The position numbers and the translations under genes were made by a program. Of a DNA stretch of 64,000 nt, positions 34,246 through 43,228 are shown in pieces (position 1 is the first letter of the stretch; every line of letters starts with the position of its first letter). The notes beneath the pieces are model-generated. The model saw nothing but the letters and a program-made list of their open reading frames with translations. It searched no databases and was not told where the DNA came from. The DNA is from Ramlibacter sp. (GTDB lineage Bacteria; Pseudomonadota; Gammaproteobacteria; Burkholderiales; Burkholderiaceae_C): NCBI GenBank assembly GCA_016713005.1, contig JADJPY010000012.1, positions 372,001-436,000 on the forward strand, written 5' to 3'.

Positions 34246-37206
34246 ATGTTGTTGACCAAGAAGTCCCCGTCCACCACGGGCTCCGGCCACAGCGCGGTCG
34301 TACAGAGCCTGCGTCGCGGCCTGGCCCACGCATTGCCCACGATGGACCGCCGTGCCTTCCTGCGCCGTTCCGGCCTGGGTGTGGGTGTCGGTCTGGCGGC
34401 AAGCCAGCTCGCGCTGGTGAAAAAGGCCCGCGCGGCCGGCGCCGATCCGGCAGTCGGCACAGGCAAGGTTGAAGTCAAGCGCACCGTGTGCACCCACTGC
34501 TCGGTGGGTTGTGCCATCGATGCGGTCGTCGAGAACGGCGTCTGGGTCCGCCAGGAGCCTGTGTTCGATTCCCCGATCAACCTCGGTGCACACTGTGCCA
34601 AGGGCGCGGCCATCCGCGAGCACGGCCACGGCGAGTTCCGGTTGCGCTATCCGATGAAGCTGGTGAACGGCAAGTACGAACGCATCAGCTGGGACACCGC
34701 CCTCAACGAGATCGCCGCCAAGCTGGGCGAGTTGCGCAAGGCCAGCGGCCCGGATTCGGTGTACTGGGTCGGCTCTTCCAAGCACAACAACGAGCAGGCG
34801 TACCTGATGCGCAAGTTCGTGAGCTTCTGGGGCAGCAACAACTGTGACCACCAGGCGCGCATCTGCCACTCCACGACGGTGGCCGGTGTTGCCAACACCT
34901 GGGGCTACGGCGCCATGACCAACTCGTACAACGACATGCAGAACAGCAAGGTCGCCCTGTACATCGGCTCCAACGCGGCCGAGGCGCACCCGGTGAGCCT
35001 GCTGCACATGCTGCACGCCAAGGAGACCGGCTGCAAGATGATCGTGGTCGACCCGCGCTTCACCCGCACGGCGGCCAAGGCCGACGAGTACGTGCGCATC
35101 CGCTCGGGCACCGACATCCCGTTCCTGTTCGGGCTGCTGCACCACATCTTCAAGAACGGCTGGGAAGACAAGAAGTACATCAACGACCGAGTCTATGGCA
35201 TGGACAAGGTGCGCGAGGAGGTGCTCGCCAAGTGGACGCCGGACAAGGTGGAAGAGGCCTGTGGCGTCAAGGAAGAGCAGATGTTCCGGATCGCCAAGAC
35301 CCTGAACGAAAGCCGCCCCGGCACCATTGTGTGGTGCATGGGCCAGACCCAGCACACCATCGGCAACGCCATGGTGCGCGCGTCGTGCATTCTGCAACTG
35401 GCGCTTGGCAATGTGGGCACCTCCGGCGGCGGAACCAACATTTTCCGTGGCCACGACAACGTGCAGGGCGCCACCGACGTCGGCCCCAACCCCGACTCGC
35501 TGCCCGGTTACTACGGCATCGTCGAGGGTTCCTGGAAGCACTTCGCCAACGCCTGGGGCGTTGAGTTCGACTGGATCAAGGGCCGTTTTGCCAACCCCGG
35601 CATGATGTCCAAGCCCGGCATCACCGTATCGCGCTGGATCGACGGCGTGATGGAGAAGAACGAGGCGCTGGACCAGGACCCGAACCTGCGGGCCGTGTTC
35701 TTCTGGGGCCACGCGCCCAACTCGCAGACGCGCGGCATCGAGATGAAGCGCGCCATGGACAAGCTGGACCTGCTGGTGGTGGTCGACCCCTACCCGTCCG
35801 CCACGGCAGCGATGGCCGCCATGCCCGGCAAGGCGGAGGACCTGAACCCCAACCGTGCGGTGTACCTGCTGCCGGCGGCCACGCAGTTCGAGACCAGCGG
35901 TTCGTGCACGGCGTCGAACCGCTCCATCCAGTGGCGCGAGAAGGTGATCGAGCCGCTGTGGGAAAGCCGCAGCGACCACATGATCATGTACCAGCTGGCC
36001 GACAAGCTCGGCTTCGGCAAGGAGCTGGTCAAGAACTACAAGATGCAGAAGGTCAAGGGCCTGGACGAACCCATGCCCGAGGAAATCCTCCGTGAAATCA
36101 ACAAGTCGGTCTGGACCATCGGCTACACCGGGCAGAGCCCCGAGCGACTGAAGGCGCACATGCGCAACATGCATGTGTTTGACGTCAAGACGCTCAAGTC
36201 CAAGGGCGGCAAGGACAAGGAAACCGGCTACGACCTCTCGGGCGACTACTTCGGCCTGCCCTGGCCGTGCTACGGCACGCCGGCGCTCAAGCATCCCGGT
36301 TCGCCCAACCTGTACGACACCTCCAAGCACGTCATGGAAGGCGGCGGCAACTTCCGCGCGAACTTTGGCGTGGAGAAAGACGGCGCCAACCTGTTGGCCG
36401 AGGACGGTTCCCATTCCAAGGGCGCAGACATCACGACCGGCTACCCGGAACTCGACCACGTGCTGCTCAAGAAGCTTGGCTGGTGGGGTGAACTCACCGA
36501 GGCCGAGCAGAAGGCCGCCGAAGGCAAGAACTGGAAAACCGACCCCTCGGGCGGCCAGATCCGCGTGTTCATGCAGAACCATGGCTGTCACCCGTTTGGC
36601 AACGCCAAGGCCCGCGCCATCGTCTGGAACTTCCCCGATGGCATCCCCCAGCACCGCGAGCCACTGTATGGCACGCGCCCCGACCTGGTGGCCAAGTACC
36701 CCACGCACGACGACCGCAAGTCCTCCTGGCGGGTGCCCATCCTGTTCAAGACCATCCAGCAGAAGAACGTGGCCGACAAGCTCCACGAGAAGTTCCCGCT
36801 GATCATGACGTCCGGGCGGCTGGTCGAATACGAGGGCGGTGGCGAGGAAACGCGCTCCAACCCCTGGCTGGCCGAGCTGCAGCAGAGCATGTTCGTGGAG
36901 CTCAATCCCAAGGCGGCGGCCGACCGCGGCGTGCGCAACGGCGAGCAGGTCTGGGTTGTCTCGCCCACGGGCGCGCGCATCAAGGTGCAGGCGATGGTGA
37001 CGGAGCGAGTGGGGCCGGACACCGTGTTCCTGCCGTTCCACTTCTCGGGCCACTGGCAGGGCGTGGACATGAAGCCCTACTACCCCAATGGCGCTGCGCC
37101 GGTGGTGCGGGGCGAGGCGATCAACACCGCCACGACCTATGGTTACGACATCGTGACCATGATGCAGGAAACCAAGACCACCATCTGCAACATCGAACGC
37201 GCGTAA
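34246..37206 (+). CDS. fdhA: Tat-exported formate dehydrogenase, catalytic alpha subunit
   Basis: A 986-residue molybdenum or tungsten bis-MGD enzyme acting in the periplasm. The N-terminus has a Tat motif DRRAFLRRSGLGVG (about 34-47). The [4Fe-4S] ligands are CTHCSVGCAI and HCAKG. The metal ligand is Cys207 in ARICHSTTVAG, so it does not need selenocysteine. The C-terminal dihydropterin-binding domain ends FSGHWQGVDMKPYYPNG and AINTATTYGYDIVTMMQETK. Start ATG 34246 follows AGGAG. With FdhB and cytochrome FdhC it should form a membrane-bound complex feeding electrons to quinone. Clear ribosome sites and short gaps indicate one transcript from about 33,999 to 39,656. Confidence 0.96.
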   Translation: MLLTKKSPSTTGSGHSAVVQSLRRGLAHALPTMDRRAFLRRSGLGVGVGLAASQLALVKKARAAGADPAVGTGKVEVKRTVCTHCSVGCAIDAVVENGVWVRQEPVFDSPINLGAHCAKGAAIREHGHGEFRLRYPMKLVNGKYERISWDTALNEIAAKLGELRKASGPDSVYWVGSSKHNNEQAYLMRKFVSFWGSNNCDHQARICHSTTVAGVANTWGYGAMTNSYNDMQNSKVALYIGSNAAEAHPVSLLHMLHAKETGCKMIVVDPRFTRTAAKADEYVRIRSGTDIPFLFGLLHHIFKNGWEDKKYINDRVYGMDKVREEVLAKWTPDKVEEACGVKEEQMFRIAKTLNESRPGTIVWCMGQTQHTIGNAMVRASCILQLALGNVGTSGGGTNIFRGHDNVQGATDVGPNPDSLPGYYGIVEGSWKHFANAWGVEFDWIKGRFANPGMMSKPGITVSRWIDGVMEKNEALDQDPNLRAVFFWGHAPNSQTRGIEMKRAMDKLDLLVVVDPYPSATAAMAAMPGKAEDLNPNRAVYLLPAATQFETSGSCTASNRSIQWREKVIEPLWESRSDHMIMYQLADKLGFGKELVKNYKMQKVKGLDEPMPEEILREINKSVWTIGYTGQSPERLKAHMRNMHVFDVKTLKSKGGKDKETGYDLSGDYFGLPWPCYGTPALKHPGSPNLYDTSKHVMEGGGNFRANFGVEKDGANLLAEDGSHSKGADITTGYPELDHVLLKKLGWWGELTEAEQKAAEGKNWKTDPSGGQIRVFMQNHGCHPFGNAKARAIVWNFPDGIPQHREPLYGTRPDLVAKYPTHDDRKSSWRVPILFKTIQQKNVADKLHEKFPLIMTSGRLVEYEGGGEETRSNPWLAELQQSMFVELNPKAAADRGVRNGEQVWVVSPTGARIKVQAMVTERVGPDTVFLPFHFSGHWQGVDMKPYYPNGAAPVVRGEAINTATTYGYDIVTMMQETKTTICNIERA

Positions 37207-37221
37207 AGCAAGGAGACAGCC

Positions 37222-37845
37222 ATGGCAAGAATGAAGTTTGTCTGTGACGCCGAGCGCTGCATCGAATGCAACGGTTGCGTCACGGCGTGCAAGAACGAAC
37301 ACGAAGTCCCGTGGGGCGTCAACCGCCGCCGCGTGGTCACGCTCAACGACGGTGTGCCCGGCGAAAAATCCATCTCGGTCGCGTGCATGCACTGCTCCGA
37401 CGCCCCCTGCATGGCCGTGTGCCCTGTCAACTGCTTCTACCGCACCGATGAAGGTGTGGTGTTGCACGACAAGGACGTGTGCATTGGCTGCGGCTACTGC
37501 AGCTATGCCTGCCCGTTTGGTGCTCCGCAGTTCCCGTCGGCCGGCACTTTCGGCGTGCGGGGCAAGATGGACAAGTGCACGTTCTGCGCCGGCGGCCCCG
37601 AGGCCCACGGCTCGCAGGCCGAGTTCGAAAAATATGGCCGCAACCGCCTTGCTGAAGGCAAGCTGCCCGCGTGCGCCGAAATGTGTTCCACCAAGGCACT
37701 GCTCGCAGGCGACGGTGATGTGGTTGCGGACATCTTCCGCAACCGCGTGCTCAAGCGTGGCAAGGGCGCCGAAGTCTGGGGCTGGGGCACGGCCTACGGG
37801 TCCAAACAGGGTGGCCAGCCGCCCGCACAGGGAGCCAAGTCATGA
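37222..37845 (+). CDS. fdhB: Formate dehydrogenase iron-sulfur beta subunit (FDH3 type)
   Basis: A 207-residue ferredoxin-like electron-transfer subunit with four cysteine clusters: CDAERCIECNGCVTACKNEH at the start, CMHCSDAPCMAVCPVNC, CIGCGYCSYACPFGAPQ, and the split motif CTFCAGG...CAEMC. It carries electrons from the alpha subunit towards cytochrome b. It has no signal peptide of its own, so it is probably exported with the alpha subunit through Tat. AGGAG precedes the ATG. Its stop overlaps the lipoprotein start (ATGA). Confidence 0.95.
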   Translation: MARMKFVCDAERCIECNGCVTACKNEHEVPWGVNRRRVVTLNDGVPGEKSISVACMHCSDAPCMAVCPVNCFYRTDEGVVLHDKDVCIGCGYCSYACPFGAPQFPSAGTFGVRGKMDKCTFCAGGPEAHGSQAEFEKYGRNRLAEGKLPACAEMCSTKALLAGDGDVVADIFRNRVLKRGKGAEVWGWGTAYGSKQGGQPPAQGAKS

Positions 37846-38072
37846 AGCTCGCAAGTCTGGCAATTGCAATCGGGGCCGTGGTCCTGCTGGCCGCTTGCGG
37901 CGAAAAGCCCCAAGGCATTGGTGGCGTCAAGCACGACTCTCCTTCGTTCAACGGCACCGGCTCGGCCGCCTACACCGCGCCTGGCTGGAAGGCCGGTGAC
38001 AAGGCCAGCTGGGAGCAGCAGCTGCGCAGCCGTGCGCAGAACGGGCAAAACGACTACGTCAAGGTCAACTGA
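37842..38072 (+). CDS. Small lipoprotein of the formate dehydrogenase operon
   Basis: A 76-residue protein with a lipoprotein signal (IAIGAVVLLAAC, Cys19 lipidated) and a short hydrophilic tail (GWKAGDKASWEQQLRSRAQ). The residue after Cys is Gly, so outer-membrane sorting is possible. It overlaps fdhB by 4 bp and is followed 13 bp later by fdhC. No family function is known to me; it may be a small accessory subunit anchoring the complex. Confidence 0.8.
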   Translation: MKLASLAIAIGAVVLLAACGEKPQGIGGVKHDSPSFNGTGSAAYTAPGWKAGDKASWEQQLRSRAQNGQNDYVKVN

Positions 38073-38085
38073 GCCCGGAGGCTTC

Positions 38086-39255
38086 ATGCTGCGGAAACTT
38101 TTAGTCGCATTGGCCCTGGCTGCGGGCGCTGTCCCCGGCGCGTGGGCGCAGAAGCTCCAGGTCGAACCGGTGCCCGCGCCGCCTGCGGCTGCCCCGGCAC
38201 CCGGTGGCATCCAGAGCCAGAACATCTTTGAGGTCAAGCCCGACGCGTCGGCCGACCCAAATTACGCCAAGCAGACCAACGCAGAGCGCGCCAAGGTGCA
38301 GCCCGGCAACAACGCCCCCATGTGGCGCGATGTGGGGCGCGGCGTCACCGGATTTTCCAGCCTTCCCGACAAGGAAGCCGGGAACCTGGTGCAGCCGTTT
38401 GTGCAGTACCCCGGATCCGGCCTGACCACCGCCGGCGAGGCCTGGCGCCAGGTGCGCAACAACTGGATCATCCCCTATGGCGGCGCGCTGCTGCTCATCG
38501 CGCTGGGTGCCGTGTCCCTGTTTTACTGGCGCAAGGGCCAGATCAGGCTTCATGGCGCGCCAACCGGACGGGAGATCGAGCGCTTCACCCCGTTTGAACG
38601 GTCGGCCCACTGGGCCAATGCCATCGCCTTTTGCATCCTGGCCGTCTCCGGTCTGGTCATGGCGTTTGGCAAGTTCTTCATCCAGCCCGTGATCGGCGGA
38701 ACATTGTTTGGCTGGCTGAGCTATGCGCTGAAGAACGCACACAACTTCGCAGGCCCGCTGTTCGCGGTGTCGTTGCTGGTTGTGATCGCCACCTTCATCA
38801 AGGACAACCTGCCAGGCAAGGGCGACCTGACCTGGCTGCTCAAGGGTGGTGGCATGTTGTCGGAGCACGAGGTGCCCTCCCACCGCTTCAACGCCGGTGA
38901 AAAAGTGCTCTTCTGGGGCGGCGTGTTCCTGTTGGGGCTGGTGGTGGTCGGTTCGGGCCTGGTGCTGGACAAGCTGGTGCCGGGCATCGAGTACGTGCGC
39001 GGCAACATGCAGATTGCCCACATGATCCATGGCGTGGCCACGGTGTTGATGATGGCCATGTTCATTGGGCACATCTACATGGGCACCATTGGTACCGAGG
39101 GGGCGTACAAGGCCATGCGAACCGGTTACGTGGACGAAACATGGGCACGCGAGCACCACGAACTCTGGTACGACGACATCAAGGCCGGCAAGATCCCCGC
39201 ACAGCGCAGCGCCGAGGCGGTGCCCTCCGGCGACGCCCAACCCGTCAAGGCATGA
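38086..39255 (+). CDS. fdhC: Formate dehydrogenase cytochrome b556 gamma subunit
   Basis: A 389-residue membrane subunit that binds haem b and reduces quinone. A signal peptide (LLVALALAAGAVPGAWAQ) and a Pro/Ala-rich periplasmic part (about 25-120) come before a first helix (IIPYGGALLLIALGAVSLFYW) and the FdnI-like core with FTPFERSAHWANAIAFCILAVSGLVMA, YALKNAHNFAGPLFAVSLL, and AHMIHGVATVLMMAMFIGHIYMG, holding the haem His residues. The extended N-terminal periplasmic region is typical of FDH3-type cytochromes. GGAG lies 9 bp before ATG 38086. Confidence 0.94.
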   Translation: MLRKLLVALALAAGAVPGAWAQKLQVEPVPAPPAAAPAPGGIQSQNIFEVKPDASADPNYAKQTNAERAKVQPGNNAPMWRDVGRGVTGFSSLPDKEAGNLVQPFVQYPGSGLTTAGEAWRQVRNNWIIPYGGALLLIALGAVSLFYWRKGQIRLHGAPTGREIERFTPFERSAHWANAIAFCILAVSGLVMAFGKFFIQPVIGGTLFGWLSYALKNAHNFAGPLFAVSLLVVIATFIKDNLPGKGDLTWLLKGGGMLSEHEVPSHRFNAGEKVLFWGGVFLLGLVVVGSGLVLDKLVPGIEYVRGNMQIAHMIHGVATVLMMAMFIGHIYMGTIGTEGAYKAMRTGYVDETWAREHHELWYDDIKAGKIPAQRSAEAVPSGDAQPVKA

Positions 39256-39266
39256 GAGGCATGAGC

Positions 39267-39656
39267 ATGAAACACGTCCTGATCGCGGCCGCCGCCGCCC
39301 TGTTTACCGTTGCCGTGCAGGCCAAGCTGCCTGTCGCCCCGATGGACGACGCCGCCAAGGCCAAAGCCGCCGAGGCCGCCGCCAAGACGGCACATGGCAA
39401 CAAGGTCGCCGCGTTCCGGCTGTGCAAATCCATGGACCGCACGGCCGCGCACTATTACAAGAACGCCAAGTCCACCGGCAAGGACACCAAGCCTCCCGTC
39501 GACACGCCGGCCTGTGCCGATCCGGGCGCGTTTGTCTGGCCCGTGCCGGCCGCTGGAGCTGCCCCGGCGGCCACCACCGCCAAGGCCGCGGCTGCCCCGG
39601 CCAAGCCAGGTGCGGCGCCGGCCAAGCCCGCCGCGGCGCCGGCCAAGAAGACCTGA
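39267..39656 (+). CDS. Small secreted protein at the end of the formate dehydrogenase operon
   Basis: A 129-residue exported protein. Signal peptide VLIAAAAALFTVAVQA; the mature core (about 20-85) contains two Cys (FRLCKSMDRTAAHYYKN and TPACADPGAFVWP), and the C-terminus is an Ala/Pro/Lys repeat (APAKPGAAPAKPAAAPAKK). GAGAGG is 7 bp before ATG 39267, which decides between two nearby ATGs. A transcription terminator follows 28 bp after the stop. Function unknown; expression with fdhABC suggests a periplasmic accessory role. Confidence 0.78.
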   Translation: MKHVLIAAAAALFTVAVQAKLPVAPMDDAAKAKAAEAAAKTAHGNKVAAFRLCKSMDRTAAHYYKNAKSTGKDTKPPVDTPACADPGAFVWPVPAAGAAPAATTAKAAAAPAKPGAAPAKPAAAPAKKT

Positions 39657-39684
39657 AGCCGCGCAAGCTTCAGGGGTCATCCGG

Positions 39685-39710
39685 GGGCCGCTGAATCAGC
39701 GGCCCTTTTT
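39685..39710 (+). terminator. Rho-independent terminator of the exported formate dehydrogenase operon
   Basis: GGGCCGCTG-AAT-CAGCGGCCC perfect 9-bp stem with a 3-nt loop followed by TTTTT. It lies between the small secreted protein gene and fdhD. Confidence 0.93.
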
Positions 39711-39729
39711 GTTGTAGCCTGTGGCCTCC

Positions 39730-40599
39730 ATGCCACTGCCCCACCTTACCCGCGCTGCGGCGCCCCTGACGCGAGAAGTCAGCGCCGTCAACGAGCACGG
39801 CGAACAAGACACCGTGTCCATCCCCGCCGAGCGTGCGCTCACTGTCTATGTGGACAAGCGCGAGCTGGTCACCCTGATGACGCTGGGCGCCCACCCCGAG
39901 CTGCTGGTGCTGGGTTACCTGCGCAACCAGCGCCTGGTGGAGTCCGTGGACGAGATCCAGTCCATCACTGTGGACTGGGAGGTCGGCGCCGCCGCCGTGC
40001 GCACCCATGCCGGCATCGACCGCATCGAGGAACGCACCGCGCACCGCGTGGTCACCACCGGCTGTGGCCAGGGCAGTGTGTTCGGCGGCCTGATGGAGGA
40101 GATCGACAGCCTTGAGCTGCCCGGCACCGCCGTCACCCAGGCGCAGCTGTATGCGGTGGTCAACGCCATCCGGCTGCAGGAGAGCACCTACAAATCGGCC
40201 GGCTCGGTACACGGCTGCGCGCTGTTCAGCGTGCGCGACGACCAGGCGGCGATGCTCGTGTTCGTGGAAGACGTGGGCCGGCACAACGCGATCGACACCA
40301 TCGCCGGCTGGATGTGGATGAACGCCGGTGGCGACGTGGCGCACCCGGACAAGCTTTTCTACACCACCGGGCGGCTCACCAGCGAAATGGTCATCAAGTC
40401 GGCACAGATGGGTGTGCCGGTGGTGGTCTCGCGCAGCGGCATCACCCAGATGGGCCACGAGGTCGCGCAGCGCATTGGCCTGTGCACAGTGGGCCGCGCC
40501 ACCAACCGGCGCTTCCTTTGCTACACCGCGCCGCAGCGCCTGCTGTTGCAACCCGCGCTGGCGGGCCCGCGCCTGCGGGCCACGGAGGTTTCACCATGA
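39730..40599 (+). CDS. fdhD: Formate dehydrogenase accessory sulfurtransferase FdhD
   Basis: FdhD moves sulfur from a cysteine desulfurase to the molybdenum cofactor, which formate dehydrogenases need for activity. The 289-residue protein shows AERALTVYVDKRELVTLMT, HPELLVLGYL, and the C-terminal FVEDVGRHNAIDTIAGW and TTGRLTSEMVIKSAQMGVPVVVSRSG motifs. The active-site segment is TTGCGQGSVFG: the first Cys of the CxxC seen in E. coli is kept but the second is replaced by Gly. GTG 39721 is an alternative start; neither has a good ribosome site. The stop overlaps the permease gene start (ATGA). Confidence 0.94.
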   Translation: MPLPHLTRAAAPLTREVSAVNEHGEQDTVSIPAERALTVYVDKRELVTLMTLGAHPELLVLGYLRNQRLVESVDEIQSITVDWEVGAAAVRTHAGIDRIEERTAHRVVTTGCGQGSVFGGLMEEIDSLELPGTAVTQAQLYAVVNAIRLQESTYKSAGSVHGCALFSVRDDQAAMLVFVEDVGRHNAIDTIAGWMWMNAGGDVAHPDKLFYTTGRLTSEMVIKSAQMGVPVVVSRSGITQMGHEVAQRIGLCTVGRATNRRFLCYTAPQRLLLQPALAGPRLRATEVSP

Positions 40600-43133
40600 G
40601 CCAGGGCACATCCCCCGTGCTGCACGCTTTCCGGCTGGGTTGGCGCACGCTGTGGCGCGACCTGCGCGCCGGCGAGCTGCGCCTGCTGATCGTGGCCGTG
40701 ACTCTGGCCGTGGCCGCGCTCACCGCCGTGGGCTTTTTTGCCGACCGCCTCAAGGGTGGCCTGGCCCGCGACGCCCGCCAGTTGCTGGGCGGCGATGTGG
40801 TGGTGGCCAGCGACACGCCGACGCCACAGGCGTTCATGGACCAGGCACGCGCGCTGGGCCTGCAGACGGTGACGACCACGGGCTTCCCAACCATGGGCCG
40901 CGCGCCCGACGACCGGGGCGGTGCCAGCAAGCTGGTGGCGCTGAAGGTGGTGGCGCCGGGCTACCCGCTGCGCGGCAACCTCAAGGTGGCGCCCGATCCG
41001 GATTCACCCGGCGCGGCCACACGCGACATCCCCGCGCCCGGCCAGGCCTGGGTCGATGCGCCGCTGCTGGACGCCATCGGCCTCAAGATGGGCGACACGC
41101 TGCTGCTGGGCGACGCGAGCCTGCGCATTGCCCGCATCATCGTGACCGAGCCCGATCGCGGCGCCGGCTTCATGAGTTTTGCGCCGCGCGTGATGATCCA
41201 CGAGGCCGACCTGGCCGCCACACACCTGGTGCAACCCGCGAGCCGCATCACCTGGCGCTTTGCCGTGGCGGGCGATGAGCCCAAGGCCCGTGCCTACACC
41301 CGTTGGGCGGACGAGCAGGTCAAGTCGGGCGCGCTGCGCGGGCTGAGGGTGGAGTCGCTGGAGAGTGGCCGCCCCGAGATGCGCCAGACGCTGGACCGCG
41401 CAGAGAAGTTTCTCAACCTGGTGGCGCTGCTGGCCGCGCTCTTGAGCGCAGTGGCCGTGGCGCTGGCCGCGCGCGGCTTTGCCGCCAACCACCTGGACGA
41501 TTGCGCCATGCTGCGCGTGCTGGGGCAGAGCCAGCGCACCATCGCACTGGGGTACGCGTTCGAGTTCGCGCTGATCGGCCTGTTTGCCAGCGCGCTGGGC
41601 GTGCTGGTGGGCTATGCGGTGCACTATGTCTTTGTGCTGCTGCTGGCCGGCCTGGTCGAGGCGGCGCTGCCTGCGGCCAGCCTGTGGCCGGTGGCCTTTG
41701 GCCTGGGCATGGGCCTCACGCTGCTGTTTGCCTTTGGCCTGCCGCCGGTGCTGCAGCTGGCGCAGGTGCCGCCGCTGCGCGTCATCCGCCGCGACGTGGG
41801 CGGGCTCAAGCCGGCTTCGCTGGCGGTGCTGGGCGTGGGCGTGGCGGGTTTCGCCGCGTTGCTGCTGGCGGCCAGCTCCGACTTGCTGCTGGGCCTGATC
41901 GCGGTGGGCGGATTTGCCGTGGCCGTGGCCGTGTTTGCGGGCCTGAGCTGGGTCGCCGTGAAGCTGCTGCGCAAAAGCGTCAACGAATCCACCGCCCCGC
42001 GCTGGCTGGTGCTGGCCACGCGCCAGATCTCGGCGCGGCCCGCCTACACGGTGGTGCAGGTCAGCGCGCTGGCGGTCGGCCTGCTGGCGCTGGTGTTGCT
42101 GGTGTTGCTGCGTACCGACCTCATAAGCAGCTGGCGCCGCGCCACGCCGCCCGACGCGCCCAACCGCTTCGTCATCAACGTCATGCCCGACCAGGGCGAG
42201 GCTTTTCGCAAGGCACTGGCCGATGCGGGCGTGGTCAAGTACGACTGGTTCCCCATGATCCGCGGCCGGCTGATCGCCGTGAATGGCCGCAACGTCACGC
42301 CCGAGGACTTTACCCAGGACCGCGCGCGCCGGCTGGTGGACCGCGAGTTCAACCTCTCGCACGCGGCGCAGCGCCCGCAGCACAACGAGATCGTCGCCGG
42401 GCGGTGGACCGACAACGAGGCCGGCGCCATCAGCGTCGAAGAGGGCATCGCCGAGACGCTCAACCTCCACCTGGGCGACACGCTGCGCTTTGACATCGGC
42501 GGCGTACAGACCGAGTCGAAGATCACCTCGCTGCGCAAGGTGGACTGGGGCTCCATGCGCGCCAATTTCTTCGTCATCTACCCCGTGGCGAAGATGGACG
42601 ATGTGCCCATCACCTACATGAGCGCGTTCCGCGCCCCGGCGCAGCGCGGATTTGACAACACCCTGGTGCGCGCCTTCCCCAACATCACCAATGTGGACAT
42701 GACGGCCACGCTCACCCAGGTGCAGGGTGTGCTGGACAAGGTGATCCGCGCGATCGAATTCCTCTTTGGCTTCACGCTGGCCGCGGGGCTGGTGGTGCTG
42801 TTTGCCGCCGTGACCGCCACGCGCGAGGAGCGCGCCCGCGAGTTCGCCATCATGCGTGCCGTGGGCGCGCGCGCCAGCCTGCTGCGCCAGGTGCAGCGCG
42901 CCGAGCTGGTGGGCGTGGGCCTGCTGGCGGGCTTTCTGGCCAGCGGGGTTGCGTCGGTGGTGGGATGGGGGCTGGCGCGCTACGCGTTTGACTTTGCCTG
43001 GACGGCCTCACCCCTGGTGCCGCTGGCCGGCGCGCTGGCGGGCGCCGTGCTGGCACTGGCCGCGGGCTGGTGGGGCCTGCGCGAGGTGCTGCGCCGCCCG
43101 GTGGTGGACACGCTGCGGCGCGCGGCCGAATGA
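40596..43133 (+). CDS. FtsX-like ABC transporter permease (YbbP-like)
   Basis: An 845-residue inner-membrane protein of the MacB/FtsX superfamily. It has about ten helices: one near the N-terminus (LRLLIVAVTLAVAALTAVGFF), a first MacB-like periplasmic part, FtsX helices around 275-420, further helices around 430-500 and a last FtsX set (LFGFTLAAGLVVLFAAVTATREERAREFAIMRAVGA onward, residues 715 and later). GGAGG stands 8 bp before ATG 40596. YbbP-type permeases are usually next to a YbbA-type ATPase, but none is here. The ATGA overlap with fdhD suggests co-expression but does not prove a shared function. Confidence 0.88.
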   Translation: MSQGTSPVLHAFRLGWRTLWRDLRAGELRLLIVAVTLAVAALTAVGFFADRLKGGLARDARQLLGGDVVVASDTPTPQAFMDQARALGLQTVTTTGFPTMGRAPDDRGGASKLVALKVVAPGYPLRGNLKVAPDPDSPGAATRDIPAPGQAWVDAPLLDAIGLKMGDTLLLGDASLRIARIIVTEPDRGAGFMSFAPRVMIHEADLAATHLVQPASRITWRFAVAGDEPKARAYTRWADEQVKSGALRGLRVESLESGRPEMRQTLDRAEKFLNLVALLAALLSAVAVALAARGFAANHLDDCAMLRVLGQSQRTIALGYAFEFALIGLFASALGVLVGYAVHYVFVLLLAGLVEAALPAASLWPVAFGLGMGLTLLFAFGLPPVLQLAQVPPLRVIRRDVGGLKPASLAVLGVGVAGFAALLLAASSDLLLGLIAVGGFAVAVAVFAGLSWVAVKLLRKSVNESTAPRWLVLATRQISARPAYTVVQVSALAVGLLALVLLVLLRTDLISSWRRATPPDAPNRFVINVMPDQGEAFRKALADAGVVKYDWFPMIRGRLIAVNGRNVTPEDFTQDRARRLVDREFNLSHAAQRPQHNEIVAGRWTDNEAGAISVEEGIAETLNLHLGDTLRFDIGGVQTESKITSLRKVDWGSMRANFFVIYPVAKMDDVPITYMSAFRAPAQRGFDNTLVRAFPNITNVDMTATLTQVQGVLDKVIRAIEFLFGFTLAAGLVVLFAAVTATREERAREFAIMRAVGARASLLRQVQRAELVGVGLLAGFLASGVASVVGWGLARYAFDFAWTASPLVPLAGALAGAVLALAAGWWGLREVLRRPVVDTLRRAAE

Positions 43134-43170
43134 ACGGGGCAGTCCATGCATCCGGTGTACCAGCCAATTT

Positions 43171-43225
43171 GCTATGATTTTAGGAGCGAGATAGCAAGCA
43201 CCCATGAGGGCCACAGCCTGATTTA
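43171..43225 (+). repeat. short palindromic repeat, copy 9 (upstream of truncated hemoglobin)
   Basis: Plus strand: GCTAT, with the matching ATAGC displaced by 8 bp (TAGGAGCGAG between), then CATGAGGGCCACAGCC and GATTTAC. It is the most diverged copy and ends 4 bp before the hemoglobin gene start. Confidence 0.65.
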
Positions 43226-43228
43226 CCC

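Noticed and set aside
34195..37608. A 1137-residue open frame on the minus strand
   Set aside because: It is antisense to fdhA and fdhB and arises from codon bias in GC-rich DNA; the peptide is His/Gly/Val-rich with no domain.
39721..39729. GTG at 39721 as the fdhD start
   Set aside because: Possible, but neither it nor ATG 39730 has a ribosome site; the ATG was preferred. The difference is three residues.
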